Source of the DNA: Macrobrachium rosenbergii
Taxonomy: Eukaryota > Arthropoda > Malacostraca > Decapoda > Palaemonidae
Assembly: GCF_040412425.1 (NCBI RefSeq)
Contig: NC_089755.1
Location: 58,142,798-58,206,797, forward strand
DNA: 64,000 nucleotides
Direction: 5' to 3'
Shown here: positions 1-11,467 of the stretch, one piece after another
Layout of the letters: each line of letters opens with the position of its first letter
Position numbering within the stretch: the stretch's first letter is position 1
The notes under the pieces: model-generated
Seen by the model: the letters and a program-made list of their open reading frames with translations, nothing else
The model's database searches: none
Told to the model about the DNA's origin: nothing
Program-made: the position numbers and the translations under genes

Positions 1-364
1 GCATTAGAGAACAACAGGTTTGGGAGTTTTTTTTTTTTTGTTGAACAGAGGACATGAAGGAGCATATAAATGAATAATGAATGCATGAAGGGATCTGATG
101 TAAGTGAAAAATGTAAAACATGTAAAAAACATGCAAAAAATGTAAAACATGTGAATGCATAACCTCATCTGTAAATGGTCTTCATAAGGTCGAGGAAATG
201 AAACAGAAATAGACAATTAAATAAATCATGAATGAGTAAATGAATTCACATACTTTAATGCAAAAGTTTATAAAAAACTATGAAGGCCATCGAGAAACAA
301 GTTCGCCTATTAAGTCCTTCTTCATAAACTAATAAGAAACATCCTACATACAAGTCTGAACTGA

Positions 365-456
365 CATAAGGCTTGAGTTTCTAACTCACACTGGGATCGA
401 ACGAATCTCAAATGAAAGGCAAGGGCTCTACTAAATAACCCACAGAGGCCATAAAA
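365..456 (-). repeat. tRNA-derived SINE head
   Basis: Read on the minus strand, this stretch begins GGCCTCTGTGGGTT and has an A-box-like segment (TGGGTTATTTAGTAGAGC) followed about 30 bases later by GTTCGATCC, which fits the RNA polymerase III B box GWTCRANNC. This arrangement is typical of SINE heads derived from tRNA. The segment lacks a clean acceptor stem, so it is unlikely to be a functional tRNA. The downstream SINE body probably runs toward position 290 but I cannot set its end. Motifs are seen directly; the SINE assignment is from family knowledge. Confidence 0.5.
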
Positions 457-627
457 TTAATTAGAACATAAGTGATTTTGTACCTGGTGTATAATTTCTG
501 AGACACGTGATTGCTTGTTAGTTAGTTTCTGACAGAAGGAGTTATTAGTAAACACTAAGAATTAATTATGAATTACAAACAGAACTGAAAAGGTTAAAAA
601 AGCATAAATAAAACAGATATCACTTAC

Positions 628-826
628 TAGACATTTTGACGACGTGTACAAATATTCAGAAGCGTCGGGAAAGTCGAGATTTCGTGCAGTCCTTGCGAAT
701 GCTCTCAGTGTCCCACTTCTTGGAAAAGAAACTTGGAAGATTAAAGTGGGTAATCCGCTTCCTTCTAAACCAGAACGTACCCTGGTAACCAGGAGATAAA
801 AGAGGGTAATTGGAGTAACGGAGAAG
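628..826 (-). CDS. Candidate internal or terminal exon, unknown protein
   Basis: On the minus strand there is a pyrimidine-rich acceptor ending TGTTGTTGCAG just before position 826, and a strong donor GTAAGTG at 627-621. Two frames are informative. One runs 57 codons from 826 to a TGA at 656-658, with a tryptophan- and arginine-rich peptide (GTFWFRRKRITHFNLPSFF is part of it). Another stays open across the full 199 bases to the donor. I cannot tell which frame, if either, is used; a leader exon is also possible. No family is recognised. A spliced cDNA read ending at 826 and 628 would decide it. Confidence 0.3.
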
Positions 827-999
827 CTGCAACAACAGCAGCAGCAAGCGAGCGAGTGAGGACCTTAACCTTTTCTGTTACGAGAACAGAATGAGACACA
901 AAATGATGGACAAGGGGTACCTCAGGATGTGTTGCTGAAAACGTCTCCTTCATAAACTTAATTATTTGTCATTTTCTGCTCCTTTCTTTACCAGATTGA

Positions 1000-1920
1000 C
1001 GACGATGCTTTGAGAGAGAGTTGTTTGAGAGTTAATAGACTTCTAGATTAATTCTTTTAGGAGTATTAAGCATCTTACCTATGTCATGATCATTATAATT
1101 TCAGCTATAAATTCGAGGGGGTTTCATTACGTTATCGAAACGATTCAAGGTCATTAAAATGAACGTCCAATATGCTTTGGCATACCTGCAGTAAAGAGAG
1201 CTGAATGTGTATGTGTGTGTATGTGTGTGAGTATGAACCTGCTGTTTGTTTCGAGTCAAGTGATTCGCTTCTTGTCATTGTGTAATCTTGTATCTTCATT
1301 GTTTCTCTTTATTTACTGCATTTTATTTCTTTGAACGTTCGTGGTAGCTATCACATATTTCTGTCTCTGTTTATGTGACTTGGGTTTTGACGAAAGTACG
1401 TATTTAATCTTTCTCTATCTTTATATCTATCTATCTTTCCAACTGATGAAAATAATTAAGGTACAGTTGCTACAGTCAGAATGCATTCATCGATGAAAAT
1501 GACAGACATGGTTCAAAATTAAAGTTTTGTAAAACGTTAAGATGAACAGACATCGGTGAAATTCATTTTTACATTAAAAAAACTATCTTTTAATCTTATA
1601 ATTGCAGAATCGAAAATAAAATTACGATTGAAAAATAGTGTTTTCAAAATTAATATTCTAAACTAATAGAGAAAAAGTTTGCAAATAAGAGTCAAATGAT
1701 TTTTATATTTTTATTATAGAAGAGTCTCTTTATGGCAGCTCTTAAAATGTCATATTCCATAATTAAGTAAAATAATTACATATATTTACGATTTTTCTGC
1801 AGAGTAACATACCTTAATTCAACAACTGATCGATTCCAGTGAGTAAACATATGGGTATTCACGATGAACATTGGAAAACAAAATCATTAAAAAGAAAAAA
1901 CATAATCCTTACGTCAGACG
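1000..1920. other. Unassigned AT-rich stretch
   Basis: I see no convincing exon, RNA gene or repeat family here. It carries short runs such as GTGTGT near 1,208-1,230 and a short ATCT run near 1,420-1,435. Confidence 0.5.
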
Positions 1921-1921
<1 letters not shown>

Positions 1922-1975
<54 letters not shown>

Positions 1976-2008
1976 TCTCTCTCCCCCTCTCTCTCCCCTC
2001 TCTCTCCT
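1922..2008. repeat. (CT)n microsatellite
   Basis: An almost pure CT run becomes impure toward 2,008 with C-rich interruptions (CCCC). Serine-leucine and arginine-glutamate open frames across it are artefacts of the repeat. Confidence 0.97.
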
Positions 2009-2128
2009 CTTGTAAATGCTGTTCGCCACAGGATGTTTCTTGTTAAAGTTCTACAGCATCTGTTGAGACAATTTATTTGAGTTATTAGTATATTTGGACA
2101 CAGTGTGTGAATGCGTACTTGCATATAT

Positions 2129-2443
<315 letters not shown>

Positions 2444-2763
2444 CACTCATGTATGTATCGTATATTGGACTTTAAATTTCATTGCTTTTCAAAGTACAAA
2501 ATCTATACCTAATCTCATGAATATAACATTAAAAATTCTAGTAGCTTTAATGGAATTACTCTGATGAAACAAAACAAACAATATAGAGTTTATACACGTA
2601 TCACTAAGTCTTAATTTCTCTTACCTTGAATCACTGCCATATTTTGAGCGAGAGAGAGGTGGGGGGGAGAGACCCCCAATTCTGGCAGATTGTCAAAACA
2701 TCGCGAGTCTAGATTCAACTAGTCATGGATTGGATATGCACATGTCACAGTTAAATCTACACA

Positions 2764-3232
2764 GACGAGGTTTCAAAGTCTCTTGAAGAAGCCCCGTGAA
2801 GTCCTTTGAAGTTTTTTGAAGTCTCTTGAAGTCCGCTGAAGTCTCTTGAAGTACTTTGAAGTCCGCTGAAGTCTCTTGAAGTCCTTTGAAGTCCGCTGAA
2901 GTCATTTGAAGTCCTTTGAAGTCCGCTGAAGTCTCTTTGAGTCCTTTGAAGTCCCTTGAAGTATCATGGAGTCCATTGAATTACCCTGAAGTCCTTTGCA
3001 GTCCCGTGAAGTCTCCTGAAGTACCTTGAAGTACCCTGAAGTCCGCTGAAGTCTCTTGAAGTCTGCTGGAGTCCCTTCAAGTATCTTGAAGTCTCCTGAA
3101 GTCCTTTGAAGTTTCTTGAAGTACCTTGAAGTCCCCTGAAGTTCTTGACGTACCATTAAATCTGTTGAAGTCTCTTGAAGTCAGCTGAAGTCCCTTGAGG
3201 TCCGTTGAAATCCTTTGACTTCTTGACTTCGG
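2764..3232. repeat. 10-bp minisatellite
   Basis: About 46 copies of a 10-base unit with the constant core GAAGTC followed by variable C/T/G bases (for example GAAGTCCGCT and GAAGTCTCTT). The 30-base super-period makes long open frames on the minus strand with a decapeptide repeat (ADFKGLQETS). Frames drift between copies and neighbouring units carry stops, so I treat it as non-coding minisatellite DNA. Confidence 0.9.
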
Positions 3233-3239
3233 TGAAGAG

Positions 3240-4870
3240 ACGAATGAAAGAGGTCGTGGACCATGTTTCCTGGAAGAGGTTACAAAAAATAAAATCGGCA
3301 TATATCACATCACTGAAGTCAAGGTGCATACCTGAAGTATATTCTTTGGAAAAAATCATTAAAATTCACAAACGTCACTTCACTGTGTTTTGCCTTAAAC
3401 TAAAGTTTAGTCTCCTGATTGTTATATTGAATGCATAATTTTCAATAGAAATAAGTCTTTTTCAAGTTTCTTGCACTAATCCACCTTCTGATATCACCTA
3501 CTAGCATAGAACATAATGAGGAAAAGAAATCGTTTTGAAAATACAGATTTTTTGCAAAGGAATATACGACAGGAACTATATACAATATGATTTTATCTAT
3601 TCTACTCCAGATGAATTTTCGCCGGTAAACGAGTCCATAATTAGAGGATTATTTTCGCCAAATGATTCATTTTCACATCTAGTCAAAAAATAATCCAGTA
3701 ACTATAAAAACTCCATGAAGTCTTCGTCTCTGCTTAAAACTACATAAAAAAAACTACAAATCTACAAAATAAGGAATTTTCGAAGGCTGCAGAATGACAC
3801 CTTCAGCTGATTCGTAAAGGGACACCCTCCTTCAAAGCACAGATTGTTCCCCTTCCAAATCAGTTGGAGTATGTCACCTGGTCTGCGTCAGTAGCTTCGT
3901 CTCTGCTCTTTGACAGGTAATCAAAATGGACACCACATCGATTATCAAAAGGCTGTTGACTGTGTCGGGCCTTAGGTCGTTTCTCTTCGCTGACTAGGCT
4001 TCTGTGCACAAAGTAGAATTGCAATTAACTTACCATAAGTTCATACAGATCATTATAGGTCTAAGACTAAGTATTGCTTTCAGAGTTTATCATGCTGCTG
4101 TGAAAGCAATCATACATAACTACATTTAGAGTCCAAGGTCCCTAAAAAGTCCCATTAACATGAATATCGAGACATTTCTCGCAAGGATGAACATAGAATC
4201 ACAAAGGTAACTCCAAGTGGCAAGTTTACTTATGCTCCACTCAATCTAAACTCCAACCAGACTGAAGAAATGGCTGCAAGGTGGTTTCAGAACTACCTCA
4301 TAGGCCTACTCCATCTCACGGCGACGGTGACACTCGCTGCTTGTCAAAGAACTCACTATCTTAGGCCCTCCTAGTCATGGACTGAAAACTTACATGACTA
4401 AGAAGCGCCAAGAACAGTGAAGTCCTTGACTGAAACCGATGATTCTTGAAGGTTTCTTGTCTCCCTTTGGCTGAAGATCTGGTAGAACAGGTCTGGAAGA
4501 ACAGAGAGAACTTTGCTCCGGAGTTATTTCCACCAAATGAATCAACTTTCACAATTGGTGGAAACAATTCAGGAGCAAAGTTCCCTACGACCGCTGGCGG
4601 TGTCTGGAGGTGTTGGGACGTCCTCTTGGAGGATGCTGTGACGTCATTGCACTCTCCCGCAGAGAACTTTGGGTTTTAGTTAAGATTTAAGCTCACAAAC
4701 AAGCATCTACTCAAGTGTGGTCACAAACAGAGTCCAAGAAAAGTAAATTACAAACAAACACCAAAGAGGTTACAGGAAATTAAAGGTGAGCAACTATTTA
4801 ATGAAAGAATAAGTAGTTAGGTGTGCTTAAATCTTTCCTTTTTATCCCCTTTTCAAAAATCTAAACACAC
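3240..4870. other. Unassigned stretch
   Basis: Open frames of 68-77 codons occur at 3,205-3,438 and 4,361-4,679, but none has splice-site support or a recognisable motif, and the opposite strand is equally open. A short motif of about 20 bases (CCACCAAATGAATCA followed by TTTTCACA) near 4,528-4,560 resembles one near 3,655-3,680. I assign no gene. Confidence 0.4.
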
Positions 4871-4879
4871 ACGAGAAGA

Positions 4880-5020
4880 ATGAAAAGGAAAACCCACCAA
4901 GGCCCGCCCCTTTCCCGCCTGGCAACTTGACCTGACCTTTAACCAAAAAATTCTGACCTTTGATTATTTTTTATAGGGATTAAGCAATGTTACCAGGTCC
5001 TTGAATGCTTTCCTTTTCAT
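4880..5020. mobile_element. Small terminal-inverted-repeat element, copy 1
   Basis: The left end ATGAAAAGGAAAACCCACC is a near inverted repeat of the right end (CTTTCCTTTTCAT). The body between carries CCCCTTTCCCGCCTGG. A second copy with the same ends lies at 5,775-5,897. At 141 bp, with TIRs and no ORF, this fits a MITE. I could not settle a target-site duplication, so the superfamily is open. Confidence 0.5.
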
Positions 5021-5774
5021 CCTTTCATTTCTCGGTGTGTTTATCCTTAAGTTAGGTTAAACAGAGGCTACCTGAATACAATCAACTAGGACCACCTATT
5101 CACAAACACTCCTTGATAGATTAAATAGCTAGGGGTAAGTTTGTGCCTCACTTGTGGAGGAGATTTTTTTCTTTTATGTCCTCTTGGATTTCACAGTTAT
5201 GTCACTGTCCTTATCATCACCGTTTAGAACTGAATTCACGTAACATTTACCCCCAAGACAATTACCTGAAAACAAACTCCAACATTTGCGAAAACTCATA
5301 CCTCACTCTGAGCGGAGAGATCTTTGCCTTCGAAGTGGGGCTGCCGAAATGGGAAATCGCTGAGGTAGGTACGCTTTCTCTTATGAATTAATTCACATAA
5401 GGTCAAAAGGTACCTAGGACAGCGATCTACCCTTCTCGTCCTTTGGTCTTCTTCCAGTTTTGTCCTTCGAGTTGGTTCGTCTCGATTTGTGAGAGAGAAA
5501 TTCTTCTTGGCGTCGTTTCGAAGAGATGTTTAATATTACTAAGAATCTTACGCTACGAGGAAGGAAATCTACAGGTTCCGTCACATACATCATGAAATTA
5601 ACCAAGATTTTCATACGTAGTGAGAGAAAAGTCTTCTAAGAACAAAAACAAAGGTTCAAACTTAACGTGATTGCATCAAACCAGATTTCCATAATAAAAC
5701 TTTTGTCATGTCCTCGAATTCTTTTTTTTTCCTCTCTCTCTCCTCGACTTTGTTTACAAATTTTCACAATAAAA

Positions 5775-5897
5775 ACGAAAAGGAAAGTCCCACCAAGGCC
5801 CACCCCTTTCCCACCTAGTAACTCTTATTTAGTTCACTCTTCTTCTTCTTGAGATTATAGACAATGTCACTAGGTCCTTGCATGCTTTCCTTTTCGT
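5775..5897. mobile_element. Small terminal-inverted-repeat element, copy 2
   Basis: The left end ACGAAAAGGAAAGTCCCACC pairs with the right end CTTTCCTTTTCGT. Both ends and the inner CCCCTTTCCCACCTAG match the copy at 4,880-5,020 in the same orientation. This copy is 123 bp, about 18 bp shorter, with the difference in the middle. Compensating changes in the two ends (CG here, TG/CA in copy 1) keep the inverted pairing. Confidence 0.5.
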
Positions 5898-6074
5898 CTT
5901 TTTTATGGACAAGTTAGAATGAATGTGTGATGTTGCAACAAAGATCTGGAATGCAAATTAACTTGGCGTGTTTTTCCACGAATTAGGATTGATGAACAAT
6001 CTTAATTGCCGTAAATAAATAAAAAAAAACTTCAATTTAGTCTATACGACTCATTCTAACTTGCGCTGAGAGAT

Positions 6075-6300
6075 GCTTAAGTTTAAAAAACACATAAGAG
6101 AAGTTCGAGTTCAAACATGAGAGAAGTTTGAATTCAAACACGAGACGTTCTTAAGTTTAAAACACACAAAACACAAGAGAAGTTTAAATTTACAAAACAC
6201 GAGATGTCTCGATTCAGAACACAAGAGATGTCCCAGTTTCAAACAGCAAAGCAGAGCACACTGCTAGAGTTCAAATATGAGAGACGTCTGGATTCCAGAA
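6075..6300. repeat. Irregular short tandem repeat
   Basis: A loosely repeated unit of roughly 35-45 bases built on GAGAAGTTTGAATTCAAACA occurs about six times with length changes. The matching 61-codon open frame (6,204-6,389) is explained by the repeat. Confidence 0.55.
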
Positions 6301-7069
6301 CAGTTGGACTTCCTGGAAAACCATTGTCTGAGGGACGGTCTCATTTATGGACGAATCTCCATAAGCTGAAAACGTACCTGGAACAATGATTAACACTTTT
6401 TCTCTGGCTGCTCTATCCTCAAACGTCGTTTCCTTTGAAGATGAATGAATCCTTCGACTTGAAAACTAAAAGAACAATACCTTCTGTTTACACAGGTAAG
6501 AATGTCACTGAAAGGAACCTAAAACAAAAAATTTATATATACAGTTGTTCCTCCTGGGAAACCTAGAGTCGCTTAAGTCCATTGTCCTAATTTAAACTCC
6601 TGATTAACTTCACCTAAGCAGCTATAGTCTGCGTTGTTCTAAAGGGGTCTGGAAAACATCTCGTGATAAACATTATTGTTGCACATTTCTCTGCAATTGA
6701 AGACATACAGTCTGGCTCTTGACGACTAGGAGGAAAATCCTTCCGTAGGATATCTGGATATGCTCAAAATATAACGAATTTGTTACCTTTTACACATTGC
6801 AAAAGCTACAGTAGCCCTTGGGCGAATTATGAAATCCTAGTAGCATGTACTAATAGCTTCTGATGTTACTGTCGTCAGAGAGTAACATATAATCCTGCTT
6901 AGTTCTCCACATAATGACATTCACTATGACTATTTGTTAGTAGCTTACAATAATAGCAGCATTTAACATTAGCATCAACTTCTTCCACACTTCAGAAACA
7001 GAATTATTTAACTTAATTAGCACCACAAATTCGAACAAGTACATCTAATAGACTGTGAAAAGAGAGAGT

Positions 7070-7241
7070 CAGAGTGGTTGAACACCGAAATTGGAGGAAA
7101 CAAAGCAGGAACGGAGGTCAAGTAAAAGGCTAAAAAACTGGGTACAGCAGCTAGGGGCCGAAGGGACGCTGCAAAAACCCTTTAGTAATGCCCACAGTGC
7201 ACCACGTGAGGTGCAGCGAGGGCACCACCCCCCTACGGGGA
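7070..7241 (+). repeat. Interspersed repeat family A, 3' part
   Basis: This matches the 3' half of the copy at 9,964-10,256 across AGCAGCTAGGGGCCGAAGG, the ACTGTAGGCATT-type block and the end CCCCCCTACGGGG. I recall this family as abundant in decapod transcripts, often in untranslated regions. Open frames of 67-98 codons here lie inside the repeat and are not genes. Confidence 0.75.
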
Positions 7242-7505
7242 CACATCTAATAGAAAAAAATTCCATTACTGTAAGAGTAGCATTATCCAAATAGCATCTC
7301 CTATTAGTATAGTAGCGTAGCATGTGACTAGTACGTGCTCCTACTGCCGCTGTGATGACATCCAAATTAAGGGCCTTTTTTCTCAGTCACAGGTGTGGGC
7401 ATTACCGCAGGGGAAATTACTTTCATCATACATTTCCTCTGTGACAGTGCCCTCACCCATGCTTGAGGACTTCTTGAAGAAAATGAAGACTTCTGTAAAC
7501 GCCAA

Positions 7506-7800
7506 AGTCAAAATATACTGAATGAGTTAAACTGCTTCAGAATGAGATGGAAAAAATCTGAAAATTCAACATAAAAATTATTTGAAAAGGCACATTATAG
7601 ATAGACATGATGCATTAAATACAAAAAATTATAATCTTATATATAATCATAAATATAAAGTCAAAATATATTGAATGAGTTAAACTGCTTTAGAATGAGA
7701 TGGAAAAAAAAATTTAACATAATTATTATTTGAAAAGGCGCAGTATCAGATAGGCATAATGCATTAAATTACAAAAAATTATAATCTGAAATATAATCTT
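7506..7800. repeat. Direct duplication of about 155 bp
   Basis: The segment starting GTCAAAATATACTGAATGAG at about 7,506 recurs from about 7,661 with small indels (AAATTATAATCT is shared). It is AT-rich, with no coding signal. Confidence 0.75.
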
Positions 7801-8169
7801 AAATATGATAAATATAATCTTAAATATAATAAGTATAATCTTAAATTTCACTTGATTTGGCAATTATATCAATTTCATTATGCTGAATATGTTCTTAAAT
7901 ATAATGTGTCAATAGTTATGAACTAACCTTGTAACTAACAGTACCATTTACTATTAATGATAGGTAGTAGTATACAGCGTTCAAGGAGAAATATCTATAA
8001 TTTAATATCATTGAAGAGCTGTTACTTATGGATCATGAAAAGTGATATATAGGTGCGCCTATTATTGTAATAGTTACGACTGTCAATATCAAATATACCC
8101 TATGCTTTTTTGCCCCAAATGCCCTGTAAGCTTGACAACTCAGACATTGCCTTTCAATTCTCACCTGAA

Positions 8170-8432
8170 TGAAGATAAGCTTACTCCTTCCCTTTCCCAC
8201 CTGGCGTTTGGCAAGCTTAGAAAGCTGATTCTTCATTACCTTTGCAGTCCTAAGCTTGAAGAATATCTCACCTGGCCTCTGGCAAGCTTTTTTGGAAAGC
8301 TGACTCTTCTTCAGTAGCTCCGAAGTCCTCAGCTTGAAGAATATCTCACCTGGCCTCTGGCAAGCTTTTTTGGAAAGCTGACTCTTCTTCAGTAGCTCCG
8401 AAGTCCTAAGCTTGAAGAAATTTCGCATCCAC
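8170..8432. repeat. 78-bp tandem triplication
   Basis: AGCTTGAAGA recurs at 8,253, 8,331 and 8,409, giving an exact 78-base period. The two right-hand units are nearly identical and the left-hand unit is diverged. Because 78 is a multiple of three, a 154-codon minus-strand frame (8,033-8,497) shows a 26-residue repeat (FFKLRTSELLKKSQLSKKA). Between the old and young units there is a 4-base difference that shifts the frame inside the repeat, which argues against selection on a protein. Confidence 0.85.
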
Positions 8433-8558
8433 GTCTGGTCCTCCTCACATGTGGTGGGGCAAAAGTCAAAGCAAGTTGACAGCATATAATTGCTCAACTA
8501 AGTTATTTATAAACAGTTGTCACTATCAGATACTGCCCGCTCGTTTTGACTGTGGTTC

Positions 8559-8561
<3 letters not shown>

Positions 8562-8648
<87 letters not shown>
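8562..8648. repeat. (GA)n microsatellite, first of a pair
   Basis: A pure GA run followed by TTTTGAGGTC, then by CTTTGGCTCAG. The same downstream sequence follows the array at 8,791-8,870, so array and flank were duplicated together. Confidence 0.95.
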
Positions 8649-8653
<5 letters not shown>

Positions 8654-8787
8654 AGGTCTTTGGCTCAGGTACTTTAATCCAAGAAACGGTAAAACGTCCA
8701 ATTGGGCTACTTAGAACAGCACTTTTACTCTTGAATAATTCATAACTTGTAAAAATTCCGATGAATATCTTCAAAGATGAGAAAATC

Positions 8788-8790
<3 letters not shown>

Positions 8791-8870
<80 letters not shown>
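8791..8870. repeat. (GA)n microsatellite, second of a pair
   Basis: A pure GA run followed by TTTTGAGGTCCTTGGCTCAG. The later flank (CCGATGAATATCTTCAAAGATGA before, CCTATGAATGTCTTCAAAGATGA after) is also duplicated. Confidence 0.95.
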
Positions 8871-8875
<5 letters not shown>

Positions 8876-9367
8876 AGGTCCTTGGCTCAGAATACTTCAT
8901 AACGTATAAAAACTCCTATGAATGTCTTCAAAGATGAAATAATATTATTGACGAATCTTTGAAAGACGAAAATATATCAATGGAATTTTCCAGATTTTAT
9001 CTTCAACTCACGTACTCAGATTTGTTGAAAATATAAACATTCAGATTGATTACAAAGAAAAGCTAGCGTTCTGACATAAAAGAAATTCTAAATGAATTCT
9101 ACATTAATCTTTATCTATTACGAAAAAGGAATATTGGGCCATTATTGAAAAATTTATGAGAAAAATATTTCTTACGAAATCAGTTATATATCAAAATATC
9201 TGCGTATGAAAATTAAAGTTACCATTTTGTTACATTTCTAGTTTTGACCAATGTTGAGAGATTAGTAAATTTCACGTTCTCAAATTTTTAATATTCTAAA
9301 CAAATTGGTAATCTTGAACTTGGTGATTGTGATAGAAATGAGGGCCGTCACAGAAATTAATTATGAT

Positions 9368-9373
<6 letters not shown>

Positions 9374-9424
<51 letters not shown>

Positions 9425-9470
9425 CAAATAATTAATATGGGTATAATAATCACCGAGGATTGGTTTCTCC

Positions 9471-9502
<32 letters not shown>
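9374..9502. repeat. Paired (AAT)n microsatellites
   Basis: Two AAT runs, 9,374-9,423 and 9,473-9,502, are separated by 50 bases of unique sequence. Confidence 0.95.
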
Positions 9503-9505
<3 letters not shown>

Positions 9506-9963
9506 CAACTAGAGTAACTTTTCGACATACCTCTTCTCAAAGTTGACAGCTGCGTTGATTGAGCTTGACAGAAAAGTGTGTTCGTAACTGATCCAGAAAT
9601 GTTTCAAATATATATACAACATTCCTGTCACGGTTACAATACTACTTATCTTCCTCACACACACACACAAACAAATTCCTCGGTTAAAATAACTTTCACC
9701 ACTTACTATCATGCACTGAAGGATTTTCATAGCACCCTTTGGTGAAAATAACACCTTTTCTGATAATGTTATTCATTTAAAAAAGTGTATGTTATTCATT
9801 GGTTAAAAGGGTTTCACCCCAAACTGCCATGCATCTTAATGTACAACACTTCTTGGTTAAAATAATTTTTTTCTATCCTTTTTACAACAACAGAATTTTA
9901 TAAATTCTTTGGTTAAAATACTTTTACCAATGTTGTTAGTCATTAAACTGAACTAATATAGAA

Positions 9964-10256
9964 TTTAGGCCAGAGGCCAAGCACTGGGACCTATGAGGTC
10001 ATTCAGCGCTGAAACGGAAATTGACAGTAAAAGTTTGAAAGGCGTAACAGGAGGAAGACCTCGCAGTTGCACTATGAATCAGTTGTTAGGAGAGGATTGA
10101 AAGTAAGATGGAAGAGAGAGAATATGAAAGGAGGTACAGTAAAAGGCACGAAAGGGGTTGAAGCAGCTAGGGTCCGAAGGCACGCTGCAAAGAACCTTAA
10201 GTAATGCCTACAGTGCACCGCATGAGGTGCACTGACAGCACTACCCCCCTACGGGG
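9964..10256 (+). repeat. Interspersed repeat family A, near full length
   Basis: It begins TTAGGCCAGAGGCCAAGCAC, continues through CTATGAGGTCATTCAGCGCT, and ends CCCCCCTACGGGG. A purine-rich centre has GAAAGGAGGTACAGTAAAAGG. Partial copies lie at 7,070-7,241 and 35,200-35,330. At about 290 bp and without an ORF it behaves like a SINE. I see no clear A/B boxes, so a tRNA origin is not shown. Confidence 0.8.
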
Positions 10257-10625
10257 AAATATGTATCAACATGCACATCAAAAATACTGGGTTATTTTTT
10301 ACAGTTTAGAAAACAATACATTTACATGCAGCTGGTAATCAATTGTTATGGATATACTGGCGTTAAATATTCGTTAAATTCCTTAAATTCTATCAAATGC
10401 AATTCACAACATCAGTATTTACACTTCTGTGAAAAATTAAAAAATAAATTTTCTTCAAAATATTTAAGACATTTGACAAACATTTAAATTGAAGTAATTC
10501 GTCATAAACCGCTGAAAAACAGTAGAAAATAATTTGCAAAACTTGAAACATTATATTTTATGATATGTCTCATTCAGTCAAGTTACTAAACAGTAATAAA
10601 AATAAGAAGAAAAATATTTGTCTTT
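10257..10625. other. Unassigned AT-rich stretch
   Basis: No exon, RNA gene or repeat family seen. Confidence 0.5.
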
Positions 10626-10627
10626 AC

Positions 10628-10945
10628 CTCAGAACACCTTGGTGACTCGATCCTCAAAACGCGCGGAACCGCATCCTACGTCGATAAGTCACACGGCTTC
10701 ACATTTCCTCACACTGAAGATATTGGCTGCCCATGTCTTCAGAGTCTGCCGTATTGGAGGTTACAATTCTAACGCACAATAAGCAGACTCTCAAGGCTTG
10801 AGCGCTATTAATCTGGCTCGAATAACGTTCGTTATGCCGCTGGAATAACGCTGGGAGAGCGGAAGAATCTCAGCTAATGATAAACCTTAAAATAAATTTG
10901 TTTTCTGAAAGGTACTCAGAGAGAGACTCCAAAAGTAATGATTGA
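10628..10945 (-). promoter_or_regulatory. Candidate promoter and leader exon
   Basis: On the minus strand a relatively GC-rich segment follows a TATA-like CTATATATCAG (about 10,975-10,985) and ends at a donor, CTGAG followed by GTAAAGA, after position 10,628. The only ATG with open frame gives about ten codons, so the exon would be mainly untranslated. Start and transcription are inferred. The coding exons would lie at lower coordinates; 9,509-9,600 has a weak donor GTATGT but nothing convincing. Confidence 0.35.
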
Positions 10946-10995
10946 CAGAAGGGAATGACAGAGGAAATCACTGATATATAGATCAACTAGATAGG

Positions 10996-11043
10996 CTACT
11001 TTTGGCGCGAAGTAGTTTTTGTCAGTGTCGTCATGTCCGCCAT
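10996..11043 (-). promoter_or_regulatory. TISU/YY1-like start element with 15-codon ORF (minus)
   Basis: The minus strand reads CAAGATGGCGGACATGACG, a close match to the TISU consensus (SAASATGGCGGC), an element that combines a YY1 site with a start codon for very short leaders. The ORF it would open has only 15 codons before TAG. A mirror-image element lies at 11,147-11,160. The match is seen; any function is inference. Confidence 0.35.
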
Positions 11044-11146
11044 CTTGAAACCTTTGAGTCAAGTGGAAAAAACGCTAAAAATAAAGGTACAAGATGCTGT
11101 ACACTTAAGCCGGAGTTTTGTTTAGACTCGTACATTCGTCTGGAGC

Positions 11147-11181
11147 TCAAGATGGCGTCCCTACGACTCTGGATAGAATAA
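11147..11181 (+). promoter_or_regulatory. TISU/YY1-like start element with 9-codon ORF (plus)
   Basis: TCAAGATGGCGTCC on the plus strand is the inverted counterpart of the minus-strand element at 11,035-11,049. The ATG at 11,152 opens nine codons to TAA. The two start codons diverge and are about 108 bp apart, as in a compact bidirectional promoter, but neither ORF is long and no nearby donor extends it. Confidence 0.35.
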
Positions 11182-11467
11182 CAGTTGAAATTTATTTAAT
11201 AGTAATTGAAATGGGAGTTGTAAAATGACGATCACTGTTCCAGGAGCAGCTTTCTCTGCTATGACGAAATCATACATAGCCGAGTTGATGCACCTAAAAT
11301 GGCAATTCACCTTGTTCATCTTTTACCTCCGGGACATCATATAAAACAATTGGTCTAATGAATTAGCTTTTGTGGTTTGAAAGTGCAAAGATATCTGAAA
11401 ACTAAGGAGTATCCAGCTTACAATGCCCAGTTTTAGTTTAAAGGATTTGACGTTTAAGGATGAATAT

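Noticed and set aside
365..456. Functional tRNA gene
   Set aside because: A and B box-like motifs are present but no clean acceptor or anticodon stem pairs, which fits a SINE head better.
7069..7365. ORFs of 98 (minus) and 67 (plus) codons
   Set aside because: Both overlap the 3' part of interspersed repeat family A.
8033..8497. 154-codon minus-strand ORF with a 26-residue basic repeat
   Set aside because: The repeat comes from a 78-bp tandem triplication. The oldest unit differs by a 4-base gap that shifts the frame within the repeat, so the protein has not been conserved between units.
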